32,940 nucleotides of DNA. It comes from Actinomycetota bacterium (GTDB taxonomy: Bacteria > Actinomycetota > Acidimicrobiia > IMCC26256 > PALSA-555). The notes under the pieces are model-generated. The model was not told the DNA's origin, searched no databases, and saw only the letters and a list, made by a program, of their open reading frames with translations. The stretch is taken from positions 12,715-45,654 of the forward strand of contig PLJD01000097.1 of NCBI GenBank assembly GCA_003140175.1, given 5' to 3'. Below, in pieces: positions 1-7,131 of this stretch. The translations under genes were made by a program, and so were the position numbers. Within the stretch, counting starts at the first letter, position 1; the number at the start of each line of letters is the position of its first letter.

Positions 1-390
1 GACTGGGGCGGCTTCTACGACCACGTCGTGCCGCCCACCGTCGATGAGAACGGCTACGGCCTGCGGGTCCCCGCCATGGTGATCAGCCCCTACGCGCGGC
101 ACGGCTACGTCGACCATCAGACACTGTCGTTCGACGCGTACGTGAAGTTCATCGAGGACGACTTCCTCGGCGGGCAGCGTCTCGACCCCAAGACCGACGG
201 TCGGCCCGACCCGCGTCCCGACGTGCGCGAGGACGTCAAGATTCTCGGAAACCTCAGCAGCGACTTCGACTTCAACCAGAACCCCCGCGCGCCAGTGCTG
301 CTACCCGTGCACCCCGTGACGACACTGACCGGCACGCCCCAAGCGCGTAACCTGACCGCGGCGCAGAAGGCGGGCGATGCCGACGGCTGA
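1..390 (+). CDS. Phosphoesterase (phospholipase C / acid phosphatase-like), C-terminal part
   Basis: The reading frame is open from the first base, so the gene begins upstream of the window; only about 129 C-terminal residues are here. The first residues, DWGGFYDHV, followed by a [11 protein letters not shown] segment, are the typical C-terminal metal-site region of the PF04185 phosphoesterase family, which hydrolyses phosphate esters such as phosphatidylcholine or phosphomonoesters, usually outside the cell. The Asp and His of the DxGGxYDH motif are expected metal or catalytic residues. After the conserved [14 protein letters not shown] stretch the tail is Pro/Asp-rich and probably extended. 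The N-terminal signal peptide and nucleophile are not visible, so phospholipase and acid phosphatase cannot be separated. Confidence 0.85.
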   Translation, partial: DWGGFYDHVVPPTVDENGYGLRVPAMVISPYARHGYVDHQTLSFDAYVKFIEDDFLGGQRLDPKTDGRPDPRPDVREDVKILGNLSSDFDFNQNPRAPVLLPVHPVTTLTGTPQARNLTAAQKAGDADG

Positions 391-391
391 T

Positions 392-410
392 CCCGCCACC
401 GCCCGGCGGG
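392..410. terminator. Weak terminator-like hairpin after the phosphoesterase
   Basis: CCCGCC (392-397) and GGCGGG (405-410) form a 6-bp stem with a 7-nt loop starting 2 bases after the stop codon. There is no T-run, so the call is weak. The remaining sequence to 633 shows no convincing gene. Confidence 0.3.
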
Positions 411-633
411 CTCGCGCGCGGCCGGCTCCGTGATGATCAGCGACGCGGCGGCGTCGGGGACGTGTGGCGCCGCACCGCTCATCGTGGCGCCCCTCTCGAT
501 GGCGTAACTGAACTCAGCACCTCAACGAGCGGATTGTCGGCGGGTCGTGGCCCCTGGCCGACGTGCGCCCCACGGTGCTCGAGGGACTGCCGCTTCCGGC
601 TTGGGATTTCCGCCCGGCTCTTGAGGCCGACGC

Positions 634-1533
634 TCAGTCTGAGGGGAGGATGCCGTCCAGGGCGTCGAGAGACGGCGCGAAGTAGAAGGCACCGCTCACG
701 GGCGTGGTGAAGTCAACGAGGCGGTCGTGTAGGCCGTCGCCGGTGGCGCCGAACATCCGGGCCAGCATTTTGTGGAAGCGGCTGGGGTCCGTGCTGAAGG
801 CGATGAAGTAGAGGCCGAGCTCACCGACGCGGCCATAGGGGACGCTGCGACGGTAGATCTCGAGCTCCTCGCCGTCTTCTTCGATCACCACGCGGCTGAT
901 GTGAGCGGTCGGCGGCTTGTCCTTGAGCTCGACGCTGTCAGGTTTGGTGCGACCGAACGTGCCCTGTTGTTCCTCGAGCGACTGGGCGTGGAAGGCATCG
1001 AGGTTGTGGACCCAGCGCATGGCGATGACGTGGGCGCCGCCTGCACCCGTGTCGCCATCGGGGACGACAGCGACGTCGTGGGCCGCCTCGACCGGCGGGT
1101 TCTCGGTGCCGTCGATGAAGCCGGTGAGGTCACGACTGTCGCGGTAGACGTAGCCGGGCTGCTCCTGGGCGAGGGTGGCAACAGGCGCGAAGGCGGCCGC
1201 GACGCCCCGAGCGACGTCGAGCTGGACGTCTTCGCCGGTGCCGTGCGACCAGACCCAGATGTCGTGCTGGGTGGCGGGTGCCCGGCCGCCGTCGCCTTCC
1301 ACGTCGATGAACGGGAGGAGATTGTCGGGTGCGTCGTCCCGCTTGAGGCGGTGCCACACGCCCGGCCCAAACCCGACGACGATGTTCGAGCCGCCCACCG
1401 TCACTGACGGCTCGCGTAGATGCCCGACTGCCGCGCAGATGCTGGCGTCGGAGACGCCGGGTCGGAGGTCGAACTCGAGGTGGTAGTGCGAGCGCGTGCC
1501 TTGCGCAAAGATTCCCGGCTGAGGGGTGGCCAT
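634..1533 (-). CDS. Dye-decolorizing peroxidase (DyP), class B / YfeX-like
   Basis: This 299-residue protein is a heme peroxidase of the DyP superfamily that uses hydrogen peroxide to oxidise dyes, lignin-like phenolics or porphyrins. The hallmark GFIDG motif lies at residues 138-142 with catalytic Asp141. His211 in the AHISRV segment is the expected proximal heme ligand, and Arg228/229 in YRRSVPYG the distal arginine. The length matches class B enzymes such as YfeX and DypB. There is no signal peptide, so it is probably cytoplasmic, and no encapsulin gene lies next to it; the last residues carry no obvious encapsulin-loading peptide. The frame extends upstream to 1653, but the ATG at 1533 is preferred because the conserved domain starts there and a TACGAT hexamer ends 6 nt upstream, suggesting a leaderless transcript. 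Confidence 0.93.
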   Translation of the reverse strand: MATPQPGIFAQGTRSHYHLEFDLRPGVSDASICAAVGHLREPSVTVGGSNIVVGFGPGVWHRLKRDDAPDNLLPFIDVEGDGGRAPATQHDIWVWSHGTGEDVQLDVARGVAAAFAPVATLAQEQPGYVYRDSRDLTGFIDGTENPPVEAAHDVAVVPDGDTGAGGAHVIAMRWVHNLDAFHAQSLEEQQGTFGRTKPDSVELKDKPPTAHISRVVIEEDGEELEIYRRSVPYGRVGELGLYFIAFSTDPSRFHKMLARMFGATGDGLHDRLVDFTTPVSGAFYFAPSLDALDGILPSD

Positions 1534-1539
1534 GCGCCG

Positions 1540-1545
1540 ATCGTA
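1540..1545 (-). promoter_or_regulatory. Putative leaderless -10 element for the DyP peroxidase
   Basis: On the minus strand TACGAT fits the actinobacterial TANNNT -10 consensus and ends 6 nt before the ATG at 1533, which would place transcription start at or next to the A of the start codon. No Shine-Dalgarno sequence is visible. No clear -35 was found. Confidence 0.4.
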
Positions 1546-1998
1546 TGCCGAGGTGACAGGGCTACGAGCCTCCGACCAGGACTTGTACGGCCCCGACCAG
1601 CGCGCGAGTCCGGCTCGCAGCGGCGCCGTCCGCTCTGGGTTCCCGACCTGCACGCACCGGCCAGGCGACCATCACCATGACGCCGGGTGCGACACGACCC
1701 AACCCAGCGTCATCCGGGGAGACCTCGGGTGAGCCCGTTCGGCCCCAGAGGCCGCAGGCGGGCCAACGGCGCCGGCCCTCTGGTGCCCAGCCCCGGTGGA
1801 GCTTGCCAGTGCCTGACGGGTTCCTGTCGGCGCCCACCCGTTCGGCCACTCCGGGGGAGGCCTCACGACTGACCAGCGGCTCGGGATAAGATCGGCCCTG
1901 CACGTTCAGCCCGGAGGGTCGGCCCAGCGGACGCTCCGAGCCCGGCGCGAGCCAGACGGGCTGGCGAGGAATTCAGTGGCGTGCTGGGCGTGTCACGC

Positions 1999-2011
1999 GT
2001 GCGTTACGCAC
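1999..2011. promoter_or_regulatory. Operator-like palindrome upstream of the desaturase
   Basis: GTGCGT-T-ACGCAC is a perfect 6-bp inverted repeat around a single T, ending 39 nt before the desaturase ATG. Size and position suit a dimeric repressor site (for example TetR- or GntR-type), but no regulator gene is adjacent and the family cannot be named. Confidence 0.35.
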
Positions 2012-2050
2012 CTCTCGCGATGCTGAATTGAGGTCTGAGTTAATGAGTTC

Positions 2051-3226
2051 ATGGCTGACCCGCAAGGACCTCGAGTTTCACCTCTTCGTCGATCGAAACG
2101 GACTAGGTTGCGGACCGTGAGCTCACCAGGAGCGGGACGATCGCGAGACGCGGGCGGATCCGGGGGGGTGCGCCCAGACGGCGTATCCTGGCACGACAGC
2201 GTGGATCGCTACGCTCGACCGGATCTCGGGCGGACCCTCCTCGCCCTCACCACGTCGGTCGTCCCATTCATTGGCCTCTGGGCGCTGATGTACCTGGCGC
2301 TGTCGGTCTCTTACCTGCTCGTCTTGGCACTGGCGGTGCCGACTGCCGGCTTCCTGCTTCGGACCTACATCCTCTTTCATGACTGCGCGCATGGCTCGTT
2401 GTTGAAGGGGCGTCGCGCGAACCAGTGCTTGGGTGTGGTGCTTGCGCTGATCGTCTTTACACCGTTTGCGCGCTGGCGACAGGACCATACCGGTCATCAT
2501 GCAACTGGGAGCAACCTCGATCGTCGTGGCACCGGGGATGTGCCGACCCTCACCGTCGCCGAGTACAACGCCCGCTCACGGGGGGCACGGCTCGGATACC
2601 GGTTGTTCCGAAATCCTCTGGTGATGTTCGGAATGGGCCCGATTTACGGGATGCTGCTCGAGCCGCGCTGGGTTGGCCGCTCAGCCCGCCCGCGGGTCCA
2701 GCGCAGTACCTGGGGTACCGATCTGGCGCTCGCGCTGATGGTCGGCGGACTCTGTTGGCTGCTGGGCTGGCGCGACTTCGTGCTCGTGGAAGCGCCGCTC
2801 GTCGTGCTCGCGGGAGGCGCGGGGATCTGGCTCTTCTACGTTCAGCACCAGTTTGAGGCCACCTACTGGCGGCGCTCGCCGGAATGGAGCTACGAAGACG
2901 CAGCCCTGCGCGGGAGCTCCTATCTGCGGCTGCCCAAGGTTCTGCAGTTCTTCACCGGCAGCATCGGGCTTCACCACGTCCACCATCTCAGCCCGAAGAT
3001 CCCGAGCTACAACCTGCAGCGCGCGCACGATGAAAGCCCGATCTTCCACAGCGTGCCGCAGCTCTCGCTCTGGCAAGGGCTGCAGGCGGTGCGCCTCAAG
3101 CTCTGGGACGAGGACGCGGGCCGTCTCGTGACCTGGGCGGAGGTTGGGACGCACGGCTCGCCGGATCCGGCCGGTCGGAACGGGCCGGCTGCAGTGGTCC
3201 CCGCCTTGGCCCGCGACGCCGACTAG
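2051..3226 (+). CDS. Membrane fatty acid desaturase (acyl-lipid, omega-6/delta-12-like)
   Basis: The product is an integral-membrane di-iron desaturase that introduces a double bond into acyl chains of lipids or acyl-CoA. All three histidine boxes are present: HDCAH (residues 110-114), HTGHH (146-150) and HHVHH (308-312), with hydrophobic segments at about 65-105, 125-140 and two more between 225 and 275. The spacing matches the PF00487 delta-12/omega-6 type. From the ATG at 2051 the protein is 391 residues, but the first ~45 are low-complexity and Arg/Gly/Ser-rich, so translation may really begin at a downstream GTG (for example 2117 or the GTG after the G-run near 2166), giving about 345-370 residues. 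Electron donor partners are not encoded nearby. The following ice-binding-like gene on the same strand suggests a cold or membrane-stress context, which is inference. Confidence 0.92.
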   Translation: MADPQGPRVSPLRRSKRTRLRTVSSPGAGRSRDAGGSGGVRPDGVSWHDSVDRYARPDLGRTLLALTTSVVPFIGLWALMYLALSVSYLLVLALAVPTAGFLLRTYILFHDCAHGSLLKGRRANQCLGVVLALIVFTPFARWRQDHTGHHATGSNLDRRGTGDVPTLTVAEYNARSRGARLGYRLFRNPLVMFGMGPIYGMLLEPRWVGRSARPRVQRSTWGTDLALALMVGGLCWLLGWRDFVLVEAPLVVLAGGAGIWLFYVQHQFEATYWRRSPEWSYEDAALRGSSYLRLPKVLQFFTGSIGLHHVHHLSPKIPSYNLQRAHDESPIFHSVPQLSLWQGLQAVRLKLWDEDAGRLVTWAEVGTHGSPDPAGRNGPAAVVPALARDAD

Positions 3227-3663
3227 GGCAGGCCGAGCTCGGCTCGCAGCCGCGCCGGTGGCGGTTGGTTCAAGTTGCCACTCCGACACCCCTCACTGAC
3301 CTGCACGAGCGGGCAGCATTCAACGGCTGAGGGAGTCGGTTCCGGCGAACGTTCTCACCTCGTCCGCTCCGTCGCACGGACCGCAGCGGGCGTGCTCCTC
3401 GCGATCCGCATCGGCGCGTCCGGGCCACCCGAGACATTTCCGGGGGGCGGGCGCCATGGTCGAGGCCACGCTCGGTGATTGCCTGAGCACCCTACGCAGG
3501 GTTGCCCCAGAGGACCCGAGACCCTCGAATCCGACTCTCTGACCGTCGGGTCGACCACTCTCCGTAGTCGGACGGTCACGCTCCGGTCACAGCGGGGTGA
3601 CACCCCAGGGCACACGATGTCGTCGATGTCCAACCAGTCGAAAGCACGTTGAGAGGTGTCGGA
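3227..3663. other. Intergenic region with inverted and direct repeats, no supported gene
   Basis: The 437-base gap holds no convincing coding frame. A perfect 12-bp palindrome GCCGAGCTCGGC (3232-3243) sits 5 nt after the desaturase stop and may act in termination. TGACCGTC (3540-3547) and GACGGTCA (3571-3578) are 8-bp inverted arms, overlapping the direct GTCAC repeats described separately. The region probably contains the promoter of the ice-binding-like gene. Confidence 0.5.
3573..3601. promoter_or_regulatory. 11-bp-spaced CGGTCAC direct repeats upstream of the DUF3494 gene
   Basis: CGGTCAC occurs at 3573-3579 and again at 3584-3590, exactly one helical turn apart, followed by an inverted GTGAC at 3597-3601. 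The second copy reads GTCACAGCG, close to the direct-repeat motif reported for the actinobacterial OmpR-family regulator MtrA, and 11-bp direct repeats are typical of OmpR/PhoB-type response regulators. The site lies 63-91 bases upstream of the DUF3494 start codon. Confidence 0.4.
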
Positions 3664-4656
3664 ATGACGTACTCGGATCGCTCGCTCATTGCGGGAGTCG
3701 CACTCGGGTCGACAGCGACCGAGACGAAGCGGTGTCGGTGCAAGCTGCGGACCCTCGGGGTCGCAGTGGCCGGGATCACCGTCCTCGGGCTCGGCGGCAC
3801 GGCCTGGGCGCTGCCCACCCCGATCGGTCTCGGGACCGCCACCCAAGCCGCCGTCTCGTCGGGCACGAGTCCGACCAACGTCGGCGTGTCGACCATCGCC
3901 GGGGACGTTGACTCGACGAATCCCAGCCAGCCCGGCCTCGCCGCCTGTACGGTGCCGTCGCCTCCGCCCGGCACGAACTGTGTCGTCTACACCACCGGGA
4001 CGCAGAACATCAACAACGGTGTGGCGGCTGGCGTTGCTGCCGACGACACCGCGGCGCGGATCCAGGCCCAAGGGGCGCCAGACTCGACAGCGGTCCTACC
4101 GCAGCTCGGCAACACTGACACCCCGTTCGCCGCCGGCGTCTACAACACCGGCGCCGCCAACATCACCGGTGTGCTCACGCTCGACGCAGCCTACAACCCG
4201 GATTCGGTCTGGATCTTCAACGCCGCGTCCAGCATCACGGCCGCGAGCGGCAGCTCGTTCGTGTTCACCAACATCCCGGCCGGCTCGTCGCCCGAGTCAC
4301 TGTCCTGCAACGTGTTCTGGACCGCGGTCAGCTCGGCGCACCTGAGTGCTGGCGTCACCTTCGTTGGCACGGTGATGGCTCAGCAGTCGATCACCGTCGA
4401 CGCCGGGGCGCACGTGTTCGGACGACTCCTGGCGGAGACCGGTGACGTGACCCTGATCTCCGACACGATCGACCGGCCGACCTGCGCCGCGCTCCCTGCC
4501 GGGACCGGGGGAGGCCCCGCCGGCACGTCGGGTGGCAGTGGAAGCACCAATGGTGGTTCGGGTGGTTCAGGTGGCGGCTCCGCGGTCTCCACCCTGTCCG
4601 CGACGCCCGCGACCCCGCTCGCATCGCCACCGAGCTCCACCGGTCTCACCGGCTGA
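3664..4656 (+). CDS. Exported DUF3494 ice-binding-like protein with Gly/Ser-rich tail
   Basis: The 330-residue protein carries a long signal sequence (hydrophobic core about 32-48, likely cleavage after TAWA at 49), then a domain of about 220 residues with the features of PF11999 (DUF3494): a repetitive beta-solenoid-like pattern, GVYNTGAANITGVLTLDA, a VWIFNAASSIT segment, CNVFWTAVSSAHL and TFVGTVMAQQSITV. This fold is used by ice-binding and antifreeze proteins and by related exported adhesins. The last ~55 residues are Gly/Ser/Thr/Pro-rich and end without an LPxTG motif or C-terminal membrane helix, so the protein is probably secreted or loosely wall-associated. The ATG at 3664 is chosen over the upstream TTG at 3649 because GAGAGG (3651-3656) stands 7 nt before it. 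Ice binding itself is not proven: many DUF3494 proteins are uncharacterised. Confidence 0.88.
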   Translation: MTYSDRSLIAGVALGSTATETKRCRCKLRTLGVAVAGITVLGLGGTAWALPTPIGLGTATQAAVSSGTSPTNVGVSTIAGDVDSTNPSQPGLAACTVPSPPPGTNCVVYTTGTQNINNGVAAGVAADDTAARIQAQGAPDSTAVLPQLGNTDTPFAAGVYNTGAANITGVLTLDAAYNPDSVWIFNAASSITAASGSSFVFTNIPAGSSPESLSCNVFWTAVSSAHLSAGVTFVGTVMAQQSITVDAGAHVFGRLLAETGDVTLISDTIDRPTCAALPAGTGGGPAGTSGGSGSTNGGSGGSGGGSAVSTLSATPATPLASPPSSTGLTG

Positions 4657-4663
4657 TCACGCA

Positions 4664-4690
4664 ACGGGCCGGCCTCACTGGCCGGCCCGT
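4664..4690. terminator. Strong hairpin 1 after the DUF3494 gene
   Basis: ACGGGCCGGCC (4664-4674) and GGCCGGCCCGT (4680-4690) form a perfect 11-bp stem with a 5-nt loop, 7 nt downstream of the stop codon. It is the first of two tandem hairpins. Confidence 0.75.
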
Positions 4691-4701
4691 GCCAAGCGGC
4701 A

Positions 4702-4740
4702 CCATGCCCCAGCGCGACGCGCTGGGGCATGGACTTCTTT
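4702..4740 (+). terminator. Strong hairpin 2 with T-rich tail (intrinsic terminator)
   Basis: A perfect 14-bp stem (4702-4715 with 4719-4732, 3-nt loop) is followed by ACTTCTTT, giving a classical rho-independent terminator on the plus strand. Together with the preceding hairpin it forms a double terminator closing the ice-binding-like transcription unit. Confidence 0.85.
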
Positions 4741-5072
4741 CGGGGAGCTCGCTCCGCGGGTTGCGCTCGTACCGGCGCGGCGCGTTCTGCACCGCGGAGC
4801 TCACCCATCGCCGGACGTGACCGGATGTCCCCACGGTACCGGCGCCCGGGTCACGGACGCGGCGGAACCCGGACCCGCCCGAGACGGCGCTCAGCGCAGG
4901 TGGACGCCCATCCCGGCGCGGCATGGGTCGGTCAGCGGCGTCGAGGCGTTGACGCCGGGTCGGCATCGATCACACGCGCCCGCTCGGCCGCGGGAGGGAC
5001 GGCGCGTGCTTGGTCTGATGACGCCGTCGCGCTACGTGCGCGAGCGTGGCCGCATCCTAAGGTTTGGGCCCA
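4741..5072. other. Intergenic region, no supported gene
   Basis: No frame in this 332-base stretch shows a recognisable domain. Its end contains TAAGGT (5058-5063), a TANNNT -10-like hexamer 9 nt before the next ATG; the AAGG inside it could alternatively serve as a ribosome binding site with a 10-nt spacer. Confidence 0.5.
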
Positions 5073-7067
5073 ATGCTCCCGGACCGCCACTGGCCCGAGC
5101 GGGTCGGACGTACGGGCGCGTTCATCCGTTCCGCCGGTTTGGATCTCGCGTATCCGCTGCTCGTCTTGGTCGCGATCGGGATCCTGAGCGGGCTCGGTAT
5201 CTCGGGGTCGAGCATCGCCATACTCTCAACGAGCGGCCATCCTGATTCGCCAGCGATCGTGGTCGGGACCCCGCGAGAGATTCGTACCGATGAGTGGCTC
5301 ACCGATTCGCCGCTGCGGACTGGACGGGTGCGCGCCGGCTTCCCGGCGGGTCACACGTACGGCATGGGAACACCAGATCTCGCCGATTCCTGGCAGCCGC
5401 TGCTCCCGGCCCGCAACGTCGGAGCCGCCCTGTACTCGCCCTTCAACCTGCCCCTGTTGCTCCCGCTGGACCAAGGGTTCGCGCTGAGCTGGTGGCTTCC
5501 GTTCGCGGCGTGCGCACTGGGCCTGTACGCGTGGCTGCGGGCGATGCGGGTGAGTCGATGGGTGGCCCTCGCGGCGTCGCTGATCACCGTGTACGCGCCG
5601 GCGGCGGTGTGGTGGTCAACCTCCATGGTGCTGGCGATCGCGTCGGCGGCCATCCCGTGCGCCCTCCTGATCGCCGCGGCTCGAACCTGGTCGCGACGAC
5701 CCCGCCTCGCCGTGGGAACGGCCATGGTGGCCGGCCTCGCCGCGGCCGGGCTGCCGTGGTGGTACCAGCCCTGGGCCTTGGTGACCGGCCTCTTCGTCGG
5801 CGGGGTCACCGTGCTCTGGGGATTCTCAGACCCTCAGCGGCGTCGCCCGTTCGTCCTCAGCGCGCTGATCGCCGGCGCGATCTTCGCCGGCGAGGAGCTC
5901 GTCTACGTCATCCATGAACGTGCGTACTACGACGCGCTCACCAACACCGTGTACCCCGGCCAACGTCGCTCCAGCGGAGGTGGTGTCCCACTCTGGAAGC
6001 TCTTCACGAGCTCCGTGCCCTTCTCGTTCCTCGGGAAGACGGGCGCGACCTTGCGGAAGCAGAACCTCACCGAGATGGCGATGGGCTGGACCCTGGCCCT
6101 CCCGGTCGGGGTCGCGGTGGCGGGCCTGGCCCGTCGAGGGCTCCGGGGCGATCGGGAGCGCACCCTGATCGTCGGCACGGGACTCCTGGCCCTCGTCATG
6201 AGCTCGTGGTGTGTCGTGACCTGGCCGACCCTCTTGGCGAAGATCACGCTTCTCGACTACGTCCCCCCGTATCGGATGGCGCCCTTCGTCGGCTTCTTCG
6301 GAACCGTGCTCCTCGCCCTCCTGTTCGGGCAGCGCGAGCGCCGCGAGCGCCTCCTCGGGGCGCTCGGATGGAGAGGCGCGGCCCTGATCGGCGCGGGGAT
6401 GGCGGCGCTGGCCGGGTGGGAAGCGACCCAGTTCCGCCGACAGGCGCTCCCGGGACTCTCGAACGCCGAGCTCTGGCTCGGCGTGATCGCCACCGCGGCG
6501 GTGGTCACCCTGCTCGGTACCCGCTGGTGGGGTGCAGCCGGAGTGCTCGCCACGGCGCTTGCGATCAGCAGCGGAATCCTGGTCAATCCACTCGTCCGAG
6601 GCACCGGTGCGCTCGGCAACTCTGGCCCCGCCCGCGTCGTTCGACACCTCGATCAGACCGCCGTCGCGCCGACCCACGGGGCGTGGGCCGCCGACTCCGT
6701 GCTCTTCGACGCGCTCCTCAACGGCGAAGGAGTGAACTCACTCTCGTCGTTCAACAATCCCGTCGACACCAACGGCTGGGAGCGCCTCGATCCGCAGAAG
6801 GCTTACGAAAAGCAGTGGAATCGCTTCGGGTACATCACCTTCACCTGGAACACGACGTTGCAGGGGGTTCGCGTCCGCGACCCCGCAAAGGACTATGTCG
6901 TGGTGTCCATCAGCCCCTGCAGCCCGAGGCTCGCCGCACTCGGGTTGCGGATGATCGTGTCCTCGCATCGCCTGAACGCGCCGTGCCTCGTCCCCGCCGG
7001 TCAGCTCCGGTGGATGGGCGCCCGGTACTCCCTCTATCGGCGAACCTCGTCGCCGACCGCGCCCTAA
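5073..7067 (+). CDS. Large polytopic membrane protein, GT-C-like
   Basis: The protein (about 664 residues from the ATG at 5073) has roughly a dozen hydrophobic helices between residues ~25 and ~525 and a C-terminal extracytoplasmic region of about 140 residues. After the first helix comes a large loop containing PREIRTDEW, an acidic motif in the place where GT-C glycosyltransferases carry their catalytic Asp/Glu, followed by GFPAGHTYGMG and a PFNLPLLLPLDQGFALSWW segment. This arrangement resembles uncharacterised actinobacterial GT-C or YfhO-like proteins that use polyprenyl-linked sugars for envelope glycans. The substrate is unknown. A TTG at 5064 is an alternative start. The next gene encodes another multi-spanning protein on the same strand 64 nt away, so the two may be cotranscribed. 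Confidence 0.7.
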   Translation: MLPDRHWPERVGRTGAFIRSAGLDLAYPLLVLVAIGILSGLGISGSSIAILSTSGHPDSPAIVVGTPREIRTDEWLTDSPLRTGRVRAGFPAGHTYGMGTPDLADSWQPLLPARNVGAALYSPFNLPLLLPLDQGFALSWWLPFAACALGLYAWLRAMRVSRWVALAASLITVYAPAAVWWSTSMVLAIASAAIPCALLIAAARTWSRRPRLAVGTAMVAGLAAAGLPWWYQPWALVTGLFVGGVTVLWGFSDPQRRRPFVLSALIAGAIFAGEELVYVIHERAYYDALTNTVYPGQRRSSGGGVPLWKLFTSSVPFSFLGKTGATLRKQNLTEMAMGWTLALPVGVAVAGLARRGLRGDRERTLIVGTGLLALVMSSWCVVTWPTLLAKITLLDYVPPYRMAPFVGFFGTVLLALLFGQRERRERLLGALGWRGAALIGAGMAALAGWEATQFRRQALPGLSNAELWLGVIATAAVVTLLGTRWWGAAGVLATALAISSGILVNPLVRGTGALGNSGPARVVRHLDQTAVAPTHGAWAADSVLFDALLNGEGVNSLSSFNNPVDTNGWERLDPQKAYEKQWNRFGYITFTWNTTLQGVRVRDPAKDYVVVSISPCSPRLAALGLRMIVSSHRLNAPCLVPAGQLRWMGARYSLYRRTSSPTAP

Positions 7068-7078
7068 CTGCACCGCCA

Positions 7079-7104
7079 GCCGGCGATCGGGGACCACCGC
7101 CGGC
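7079..7104. terminator. Hairpin between the two membrane-protein genes
   Basis: GCCGGCG (7079-7085) and CGCCGGC (7098-7104) form a 7-bp stem with a 12-nt loop, 12 nt after the stop codon at 7067. No T-run follows; it may only attenuate read-through into the next gene. Confidence 0.35.
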
Positions 7105-7131
7105 GGGCGGGCCGAACGATCGGACGCTCCA

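Larger units (their letters stand above)
1534..2050. other. Divergent intergenic region, no supported gene
   Basis: This 517-base gap separates the leftward peroxidase from the rightward desaturase. Short open frames in it are arginine/proline-rich and have no family resemblance. A GATAAGATC stretch at about 1885-1893 contains TAAGAT, a possible -10 hexamer for the desaturase, implying a leader of about 150 nt. AATTCAG (1970-1976) and CTGAATT (2023-2029) form widely spaced inverted arms around a smaller palindrome at 1999-2011. No known riboswitch was recognised. Confidence 0.5.

Noticed and set aside
772-1407. Plus-strand frame of 211 codons over the DyP gene
   Set aside because: Mirror of the peroxidase codons; the opposite strand carries the catalytic Asp and heme His motifs.
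634-1533. Encapsulin cargo role for the DyP peroxidase
   Set aside because: No encapsulin gene is adjacent and the C-terminus shows no recognisable targeting peptide.
3480-3530. Possible riboswitch (c-di-GMP or c-di-AMP type) before the DUF3494 gene
   Set aside because: The conserved cores of these riboswitch classes are not present; only generic inverted repeats are seen.
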